Assembly (NCBI GenBank): GCA_050875145.1 | Contig: JBNMLH010000004.1 | Span: 1-64,000 of the forward strand | From: CAG-411 sp050875145 | Lineage (GTDB): Bacteria; Bacillota; Clostridia; Lachnospirales; Lachnospiraceae | Direction: 5' to 3' | DNA: 64,000 nucleotides | Shown here: piece after piece, positions 57,838 through 64,000 of the stretch | How positions within the stretch are numbered: the first letter of the stretch is position 1 | How the letters are laid out: every line of letters starts with the position of its first letter | Notes under the pieces: generated by a model | Databases searched by the model: none | Told to the model about the DNA's origin: nothing | The model's input: only the letters and a program-made list of their open reading frames with translations | Program-made: the position numbers and the translations under genes

Positions 57838-59025
57838 ATGATTGCAGAAGATATGATGAACTTAGGCAAAAAAAGTTCTGTTATCAGAGAAATTTTTGAA
57901 TACGGAAATAAAAGAAAGCAGGAAATTGGAGCAGAAAATGTATTTGACTTTAGTATTGGAAATCCTAGTGTACCAGCACCGGACAGTGTAAAAGAGGCAA
58001 TTTTGGAGTTGGTAGAAACTATGGATACAACAGAATTGCATGGTTATACTTCAGCACCGGGAGATATGAATGTAAGAAAAACGATAGCAGAGTATATTAA
58101 TTGTACATTTAATACAAGTGTGAATGCAGAAGATATTTATATGACAGTAGGAGCTGCTGCATCTTTAACAATCAGTATTAAGGCGTTGGCGCAAACAGGA
58201 GATGAATTTATCACATTTACTCCGTTTTTTCCTGAGTATCGTGTATTTGTGGAAGCAGCAGGAGCAAATCTTGTAACAGTGGCTTCCAGAGAAGAAGATT
58301 TTCAGGTGGATGTGACTGCTCTTGAAAAAGCAATTACTGAAAAAACAAAAGCGATTATTCTAAATTCTCCGAATAATCCATCTGGAGTTGTCTTAACTGA
58401 AAAGAATATTCAGGATATTTGTCAGTTGTTAGAAAAGAAACAAAAAGAATATAATCATGCTATTTATATTATTACGGATGAGCCATATCGCGAATTGGTT
58501 TATGATGATATTCAAGTGCCATATTTAATTAACTATTATGACAATACAATTGTAGGATACTCCTTTAGTAAATCCTTATCCCTTCCAGGGGAGCGTATTG
58601 GATATATTGTTGTATCAAATAAGATGGAAAATGCAAGGGATGTTTATGCAGCAGTATGTGGAGCAGGAAGAGCATTAGGGTATGTATGTGCTCCAAGTTT
58701 ATTTCAGCGGGTAGCTGCAAAATGTATTGGACAGACATCGGATATTTCTATCTATAAGAAGAATAGAGATTTATTATATCAAAGTTTGGAACGCTATGGT
58801 TATCGTTGTGTAAAGCCAGATGGTGCATTTTATCTGTTTGTACAGGCATTGGAAAATGATGCAACCGCATTTTGCGAAAGAGCCAAGAAACATGAATTAT
58901 TATTGGTGCCTGCGGATGATTTTGGATGTCCGGGTTATGTGCGTATTTCTTATTGTGTAACTACAGAGCAGATTGAACGAGCCTTACCAGCATTTGAAAA
59001 ATTAGCAAAAGAGTATCAAAAATAA
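57838..59025 (+). CDS. Class I/II PLP-dependent aminotransferase
   Basis: The 395-residue enzyme of aspartate-aminotransferase fold type I has FSIGNPSVPAP at the substrate loop, GAAASLTISIKAL, NSPNNPSGVV, TDEPYRELVYDD, the Schiff-base Lys in YSFSKSLSLPGERIGY and the C-terminal Arg in GYVRISYC. It transfers an amino group to a 2-oxo acid; the specific substrate cannot be read. It starts 2 bp after parA and is last in the operon, followed by a long hairpin terminator. Confidence 0.92.
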   Translation: MIAEDMMNLGKKSSVIREIFEYGNKRKQEIGAENVFDFSIGNPSVPAPDSVKEAILELVETMDTTELHGYTSAPGDMNVRKTIAEYINCTFNTSVNAEDIYMTVGAAASLTISIKALAQTGDEFITFTPFFPEYRVFVEAAGANLVTVASREEDFQVDVTALEKAITEKTKAIILNSPNNPSGVVLTEKNIQDICQLLEKKQKEYNHAIYIITDEPYRELVYDDIQVPYLINYYDNTIVGYSFSKSLSLPGERIGYIVVSNKMENARDVYAAVCGAGRALGYVCAPSLFQRVAAKCIGQTSDISIYKKNRDLLYQSLERYGYRCVKPDGAFYLFVQALENDATAFCERAKKHELLLVPADDFGCPGYVRISYCVTTEQIERALPAFEKLAKEYQK

Positions 59026-59145
59026 AAATAGTAACTATGCAGAGATTGCTATACCTATTTACATAAGGTGTACATTACTTATGAAAGTGTTGTATACACT
59101 GTGTGTTTGCAGGTGAAGCCTCTGCATAGTTACTATTTATTTTTA
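59026..59145 (+). terminator. Long hairpin terminator with structured loop
   Basis: A 19-bp perfect stem (59026-59044 with 59120-59138) encloses 75 bases that contain CATAAG/CTTATG (59062-59083) and an AGTG/CACT pairing. A T-rich tract follows. Confidence 0.7.
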
Positions 59146-59186
59146 TAGAAATGTTTGCTTTGAATCTAGCGTTTTAGTTCGTTATT

Positions 59187-59918
59187 TTAAATCCATCCAC
59201 CATCTAAAGACATAATCTGTCCTGTCAAATACTGGTTTTTGTGTGTGATCGCATATACAAAATCTGCCACTTCTTCAGCTGTTCCCAAACGTCCGGCAGG
59301 GATTTCGTTTACCAGTTCAATTAATTCCTCATCTGTTAGGAAATGATTCATTTCTGTATCAATAGCACCACAGGCAATGGCATTGACCTGAATATTGCTA
59401 GGAGCCAGTTCTTTTGCCAATGCTTTTGTAAATGCATTGATGCCCCCTTTAGTGGTAGAGTAAGCAACTTCGCAGGAAGCACCTACATTTCCCCATACGG
59501 AAGAAATATTGACAATTTTTCCTTTCTTTTGTTGTACCATGTCTGGAACTGCTAATTTACAACAATTAAAGACAGAAGTCAGATTGTTATTGATTAGATG
59601 TTGCCAAGATTCGATGCTCATATCTGTAAGAAGGCCGATATGGGAGATACCTGCGTTGTTGATTAAAATGTCTAGATGACCATAAAGTTTTTTAATATCT
59701 GTGAATAATTTGCATGCAGTATCATAGTCTCCCATATCGCCTACAAAAGCATGACAGGAAACTTGATAACCTTCAATTTCTTTTTTTACATTGGCAAGGA
59801 GCTCTTCGTTTTTCAAACAATTAATAATTACATTATATCCCTTTTTAGCGTATTTTATTGCAATTGCCTTGCCAATTCCCCTGGAAGAGCCAGTTACTAA
59901 AATTGTTTTTCTGTTCAT
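59187..59918 (-). CDS. SDR-family oxidoreductase (FabG/YmfI-like)
   Basis: The 243-residue short-chain dehydrogenase has the NAD(P) motif TGSSRGIGKAIA, INNAGISHIG, catalytic Ser in ISSVWGNVGA and the YSTTKGG Tyr-Lys pair, all intact. It could be 3-oxoacyl-ACP reductase, but single SDRs of this size in Firmicutes are also YmfI, which acts on modified elongation factor P. No fab genes are nearby, which slightly favours the latter. It is monocistronic on the minus strand. Confidence 0.87.
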   Translation of the reverse strand: MNRKTILVTGSSRGIGKAIAIKYAKKGYNVIINCLKNEELLANVKKEIEGYQVSCHAFVGDMGDYDTACKLFTDIKKLYGHLDILINNAGISHIGLLTDMSIESWQHLINNNLTSVFNCCKLAVPDMVQQKKGKIVNISSVWGNVGASCEVAYSTTKGGINAFTKALAKELAPSNIQVNAIACGAIDTEMNHFLTDEELIELVNEIPAGRLGTAEEVADFVYAITHKNQYLTGQIMSLDGGWI

Positions 59919-60139
59919 AAAATTACCCCTTTCTGTTACTATAAGTATAGCACAAAATGGGGGAAAATGAAATGATGCTGTAAAAAGGGTTGCTTGCCAT
60001 GAAATCTGCTTTCTGTTATACTTATTAAGATTAGGCTGTCAAAAGAATTTTGTCATTGTAAATGTTCTTTTGACTTCTTGACTTATTGAGTGTAAATTTG
60101 TTAAATTGCCGCAAGTTCGGTATAAAGGGAGAGAAAGAC

Positions 60140-61273
60140 ATGGCTAAAAAACGAAAAAAGACAGTCGGACAAGTTTTTTTACAATATTTTGTCCGTTCTA
60201 TTCTTTGTGTTTTGCTTTTGTTTGCATGTGGTTTTACAAGCTACAAGGCTACGATGTTATATTATAAAGTGACAGGAGCAACAAGTAACAGTGAAAGTCT
60301 GAGTAAATATATAAAAGAAATAAAAAGTGATGGAGTTGCGGAAGAAGTAGCTAAGAATTTGATATTAGCTACAGATTCAGATAGTGGAAAAATTAAACGT
60401 ATTGTGATTGAAATCTGTAATAAAAATACGGGAAATATAGATTATATAACTGTGCCAAGCACACTAGAATTTACCATGTCTTACGATTTGTATAAGAAGT
60501 TGGTTACTGCAAATGCAGATATTCCTCAGATTGTCTGTATGCAAAATATCCATAAATATTTTTCGGGAGAAAGCCTGTATCAATGTGCACAACTTTTATT
60601 AGAGGATGTAATGGACATTGAATTTAGCTATTATACGGTGATACCAGATACCGTGTATAAGGATATGTTTATTACTGAAAAGGGTAGCGGTGTTCAAAAA
60701 TGGAGCAAGTCGTATGAAAAAGAAATGGAATCATTAAAAGATGAAAAAGCTTATAAAGCCTTTTTTAAAAAGTATTATGAAAAGGTAGATTCAAACTTAC
60801 CAGAAAAGAGCAAATGTGAATATATAGATACATATTTAAAAGCAGTACCAAACCAGCTTGCTTTTACTATTGTTAGTGGAGAAAAGTCGGGCAAATCTTT
60901 TGTACTTTCTGTGGAAGAAACAAACTTTCTGATTAATAAGCTTCTTAAAAATGAAGCCTATACAGAAAAGAACCAAAAAAAGAAGGAAGGAGAAAATACC
61001 TCTTCAATGGGATTGGCTATTGAGATATTAAACAGCACCCAGATTAATGGATTGGCATCTTCCATGCAGGAAAAATTAGTGGAAAAGGGATTTAATATTG
61101 CAGGAATTGGAAATTATAGTGGCAATACACTGGAACATACAAAAATTATTGTAAAAGAGCAGGGGATGGGCGAAGATTTACTGGCATATTTTAAAAATGC
61201 TGAAATTGAGGTAGGAGAATTAAGTCAAAATGTGGATATTCGCATTATTATAGGTAGTGAGGATGGAAACTAG
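60140..61273 (+). CDS. Membrane-anchored LytR_C protein with degenerate LCP-like domain
   Basis: The 377-residue protein has one N-terminal membrane helix (about 18-38). An extracellular domain (about 50-270) has the strand and helix order of LytR-CpsA-Psr enzymes. The conserved PRDT-type motif reads VPSTLEF and the acidic and Arg residues for pyrophosphate binding are absent. The last 90 residues (AIEILNSTQINGLASSMQEK) form a LytR_C domain. It is probably a non-catalytic relative acting in wall polymer attachment. AGGGAGAG lies before ATG 60140. A TagA/WecG-like gene follows at 61467. Confidence 0.7.
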   Translation: MAKKRKKTVGQVFLQYFVRSILCVLLLFACGFTSYKATMLYYKVTGATSNSESLSKYIKEIKSDGVAEEVAKNLILATDSDSGKIKRIVIEICNKNTGNIDYITVPSTLEFTMSYDLYKKLVTANADIPQIVCMQNIHKYFSGESLYQCAQLLLEDVMDIEFSYYTVIPDTVYKDMFITEKGSGVQKWSKSYEKEMESLKDEKAYKAFFKKYYEKVDSNLPEKSKCEYIDTYLKAVPNQLAFTIVSGEKSGKSFVLSVEETNFLINKLLKNEAYTEKNQKKKEGENTSSMGLAIEILNSTQINGLASSMQEKLVEKGFNIAGIGNYSGNTLEHTKIIVKEQGMGEDLLAYFKNAEIEVGELSQNVDIRIIIGSEDGN

Positions 61274-61466
61274 TAGAAGAGGTTACAAAGAATAAGGCAA
61301 CTGTCATATAATTTTAATAGAAATGTAATCGTATTATAAGAACAATATGTTACTATATATAAGATAGACGTTCTTTGAAGTGTTTTACTTGGCAGAAAAT
61401 ATTCTGTGTAAGTGTTTAGAGGAATGTATAAATAGATGGACTGTGACGAAATGGGGGTGTTGCAGC

Positions 61467-62237
61467 ATGGAAGACAGGATTAATGTGTTGAATTTTGACA
61501 CAAGACTTATGGGAAAACAAGATTTTCGACAGGAAGTAGAGTGTTTTTGTAAAGATGGAAAGTTGAGATCTATTTTATTTTTATCAGTGCCAATATTAGA
61601 GGAGGCTATGGCATCAGAGGAATATTATGAGAAAATAAAAAAATTTCAGTTTATTTATCCAGGTAGCGAGGATGTATTACTGATGCATCCAGTTGAAGAA
61701 TATCGACAAAAAAGATATATGATGGATGAGGGATATTTAGAGGAAATTTTAGATTACATAGAAAAGAGCCATAAAACCATGTATTTAGTAGGGGATTCTT
61801 ACGATAAACTACAGGCATTTATTGCTTATTGTCAGGAAAATTATAGCGATATAAGCCTGGTAGGAAGTTTTGTGGGCGGAGAACAAATGGAGGATGATAT
61901 ACTGCTAAATGATATCAATGTAACCTGCCCGGATGTTATATTGACTGCGATTGCACCACAATTACAGGAAAATTGGATACAGGATAATTTAGACAAGCTC
62001 AATGGAAAAGTATTGATTGGAGCAGACGTATTAGTCAAAAAGGTAGTTGCAAAGCGACAGGAAGAGTATGAACGTGACAGTCATGGTGCATTATTTCATA
62101 GCTGCATTCGTATAAAAGAGAAAATAGCAAGGCATTTTGTGCAGAAAATGTTTCGTTCCACTTATGAAACATTTATGAAGCAACAGGAAGAAAAAACAGG
62201 AAAAAAAGGACTTTTTATGAAAGAAAGTAAACAGTAA
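61467..62237 (+). CDS. TagA/WecG/CpsF-like glycosyltransferase-related protein
   Basis: The 256-residue protein shows the later half of the GT26 pattern: MYLVGDSYDKLQAFIAY (in place of the LGG loop), SLVGSFVGG, then CPDVILTAIAPQLQENWI and a KVLIGADVLV strand. The early catalytic Thr/Asp region of TagA is not evident, so it may be inactive or highly diverged. TagA adds ManNAc to lipid-linked GlcNAc in wall teichoic acid synthesis. It follows the LytR_C gene, which fits an envelope polymer role. ATG 61467 follows GGGGGTG; earlier in-frame starts lack a site. Confidence 0.65.
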   Translation: MEDRINVLNFDTRLMGKQDFRQEVECFCKDGKLRSILFLSVPILEEAMASEEYYEKIKKFQFIYPGSEDVLLMHPVEEYRQKRYMMDEGYLEEILDYIEKSHKTMYLVGDSYDKLQAFIAYCQENYSDISLVGSFVGGEQMEDDILLNDINVTCPDVILTAIAPQLQENWIQDNLDKLNGKVLIGADVLVKKVVAKRQEEYERDSHGALFHSCIRIKEKIARHFVQKMFRSTYETFMKQQEEKTGKKGLFMKESKQ

Positions 62238-62250
62238 GAAAATGGAAAAT

Positions 62251-62414
62251 GTACAAGATGCACAAAAGGATGAAAAGTAAAGATGAAAATTCACCAATAA
62301 ATATGCTGAAATGAATGTTGAAATACGAAAAAATAAATAAAAAATGGGATGTTTTTGAATTGGGAAAATTAAAAAATCTGAAAAAATTCGGCACGTGTAC
62401 AAAGTGCACAAAAG
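62251..62414. repeat. Two direct repeats upstream of msmX
   Basis: TGTACAAGATGCACAAAAG (62251-62269) and TGTACAAAGTGCACAAAAG (62396-62414) agree at 17 of 19 positions and are 145 bp apart. A related inverse sequence (TTTTGTACACA) occurs at about 63793 after the gene. They may be operator sites. The 273-base gap holds nothing else I recognise. Confidence 0.5.
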
Positions 62415-62520
62415 TTGGTAAAATTATTTGTTTAAATGAAGTATGGCTTAAAGTTGCGTTTTCGTGTATGATTAGTAAGTACGTTAAGTAACAAGGATTT
62501 ATTAGGAGGACATGGAGAAA

Positions 62521-63633
62521 ATGGCAAGTTTATCATTAAAAAACATCAACAAAACATATGACAATGGTTTTGTAGCAGTTAAAAACTTTAACCTTGAGAT
62601 TGAAGATAAGGAATTTATTATCTTTGTAGGACCTTCAGGATGTGGTAAGTCAACTACGCTTAGAATGATTGCTGGTCTTGAAGACATTACTTCAGGTGAA
62701 TTGTGGATTGGGGACAAATTAGTAAATGACGTAGAACCAAAGGATAGAGATATTGCGATGGTATTCCAGAATTACGCTTTATATCCACATATGACAATAT
62801 ATGATAATATTGCTTTTGGTTTAAAATTAAGAAAGACACCAAAGCATGAAATTGACAAATTAGTTCATGAGGCAGCTAAGAGCTTGGATATCGAACATTT
62901 ATTAGATCGTAAGCCAAAGGCTTTATCTGGTGGACAGAGACAGCGTGTTGCTATGGGACGTGCTATCGTTCGTAATCCTAAGGTGTTCCTTATGGATGAG
63001 CCTTTGTCAAACTTGGATGCTAAATTGCGTGTGCAGATGCGTATCGAAATTTCTAAGTTACATCAGAAATTAGGAACAACAATTATTTACGTTACACATG
63101 ACCAGACAGAAGCGTTGACTTTGGGAACAAGAATTGTTGTTATGAAAGATGGTATTGTTCAACAGGTAGATGCACCAGTTGAATTATATCAGAAACCAAA
63201 GAACTTATTCGTAGCTGGATTTATTGGTTCACCACAGATGAACTTTATTGATGCTAAGGTTGTAAATAATGGAACAGATGTAATGTTACAGTTTGGTAGT
63301 CATTCTATTAAAGTTCCAGAAGCAAAGGCAAAAGTATTAATGTCAAATGGATACGAAGGAAAGACAGTTGTACTTGGTATTCGTCCAGAAGATATTAAGG
63401 ATGAAGAAGTATTTATCAATACTTCACCAGACAGTGTTGTAAGTGTTACAATTAAGGTATATGAAATGCTTGGTGCAGAAGTATTCTTATACTTTGATAT
63501 TGAAGGATTTGACATGTGTGTACGTGTAAATCCTCGTACAACAGCAAGACCTGGTGACACAATCAAGCTTGCATTTGATTTAAGTAAGATTCATATCTTT
63601 GATAAAGAAACAGAAGAAGCAATTTGCAACTAA
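62521..63633 (+). CDS. msmX: Sugar ABC transporter ATPase (MsmX/UgpC type)
   Basis: The 370-residue ATPase powers several carbohydrate ABC importers. It has Walker A (GPSGCGKST), the MVFQNYALYPHM Q-loop region, signature (LSGGQRQRVAMGRAI), Walker B (FLMDEPLSNLDAKL) and the H loop (VTHDQTEA). A C-terminal regulatory TOBE-like domain follows (about 240-370: GFIGSPQMNFI and LGIRPEDI). No permease or binding-protein genes adjoin, as usual for a shared ATPase. I start at ATG 62521, 10 bp after AGGAGGA; ATG 62512 is closer to the site and is a possible alternative. Confidence 0.94.
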   Translation: MASLSLKNINKTYDNGFVAVKNFNLEIEDKEFIIFVGPSGCGKSTTLRMIAGLEDITSGELWIGDKLVNDVEPKDRDIAMVFQNYALYPHMTIYDNIAFGLKLRKTPKHEIDKLVHEAAKSLDIEHLLDRKPKALSGGQRQRVAMGRAIVRNPKVFLMDEPLSNLDAKLRVQMRIEISKLHQKLGTTIIYVTHDQTEALTLGTRIVVMKDGIVQQVDAPVELYQKPKNLFVAGFIGSPQMNFIDAKVVNNGTDVMLQFGSHSIKVPEAKAKVLMSNGYEGKTVVLGIRPEDIKDEEVFINTSPDSVVSVTIKVYEMLGAEVFLYFDIEGFDMCVRVNPRTTARPGDTIKLAFDLSKIHIFDKETEEAICN

Positions 63634-63675
63634 TCTGTACAAATCGTATGATTTTATATGTTATAAGATAAATTG

Positions 63676-63725
63676 AAAAAGAGAATTCATACATTATGAC
63701 AATGTGTGGGTTCTCTTTTTGTTTG
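63676..63725 (+). terminator. Terminator of msmX
   Basis: AAAAAGAGAA (63676-63685) pairs with TTCTCTTTTT (63711-63720), extended by partly paired CATACATT/AATGTGTG. Confidence 0.85.
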
Positions 63726-64000
63726 GAAAACATTATTGTGGTTTTGTTTTCTTTGCGGTAATGTCGGTTTATTAAAGCAAATGTGGGAATATTTTGTACA
63801 CATTGTTACTTGGATTTGGTTTTATCAGAAAAATAGATAAGTTCTTTGTGAAAAATTGTAACAGTTTGCCATATGAAAAAACTATTTTGAAATAAATCAC
63901 GAAAAAAACACATAAAAAGTACGTTATTTTATTTACTTTTGCCTAAAAAGGTGATAGAATAAATAAGAATAAAATACCTCAAGTGAGAGGAATAAATGAT
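63726..64000 (+). other. Leader of a gene running off the window
   Basis: AT-rich sequence holds GTAACAGTTT (63856-63865), which resembles one arm of the family-B element, and a possible promoter (TTTACT 63932, TAGAAT about 63955). GAGAGG (63985-63990) is 5 bp before ATG 63996, which may open the next gene; only its first codons are present. Confidence 0.35.

Overview
The window is AT-rich (roughly one third G+C by eye) and looks like ordinary chromosome from an anaerobic Gram-positive bacterium, most likely a Lachnospiraceae-type clostridium. The grounds are strong AGGAGG ribosome binding sites, frequent TTG/GTG starts, a GLUG/BspA-type surface protein, a two-gene SUF-like minimal system, a NatB-CPBP fusion, DUF6465 and DUF3877-like proteins and DegV. 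No rRNA, tRNA, insertion sequence, prophage or CRISPR array was seen. Most genes read on the plus strand.

Layout. 1-6655: a CD3324-like regulator, a GNAT acetyltransferase, and a two-component system (RR-HK) next to an FtsX-type ABC transporter. 6680-9502 (minus): a secreted propeller-like protein between two copies of the same hairpin, a class V aminotransferase and an ECF S component. 9790-15274: a DUF3877-like protein, a secreted purple-acid-type phosphatase behind a Pho-box-like array, a YibE/F membrane protein, a lipoprotein and a YoaK-like protein. 15571-18094: a UBA-like membrane protein in one operon with a second two-component system, behind four 11-bp-phased repeats. 18381-27679: a PIN/NYN-like nuclease candidate, AhpC with a circularly permuted AhpF-like reductase, a duplicated PF06541 permease, a diguanylate cyclase, DegV and a HAD phosphatase.

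27723-36921: a 1709-residue flavinylation-type surface protein behind a promoter with a metalloregulator-like dyad, then a copper operon (CsoR, HMA protein, CopA with a C-terminal CopZ-like domain that has its own internal start). 37061-44071: polyphosphate kinase, phosphofructokinase, YaiI/YqxD, and NatA with NatB-CPBP. 44207-52336: an Fe-S and sulfur region with SmsC-SmsB, CysE, TcdA, CysK, two Rrf2 regulators (CymR-like and IscR-like), endonuclease III, a rhodanese and a ThiF/MoeB-type enzyme. 52425-59025: TrpF, a methyltransferase and a compact seven-gene operon (Dabb, MATE, rhomboid, two small proteins, orphan ParA, aminotransferase). 59187-64000: an SDR, a degenerate LCP/LytR_C protein, a TagA/WecG-like protein and the MsmX/UgpC sugar-ABC ATPase.

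Between the genes are two families of dispersed palindromic elements. One (8779-8980, 10484-10518, 33125-33201) supplies the TAA stop codon of two unrelated genes. The other (18105, 33284, 45911) shows compensatory base changes. These, the in-frame internal CopZ start, the paired Pho-box-like arrays at phosphatase and polyphosphate kinase, and the flavoprotein locus are the observations most worth following up. All family names come from motif recognition by eye; no database search was run.
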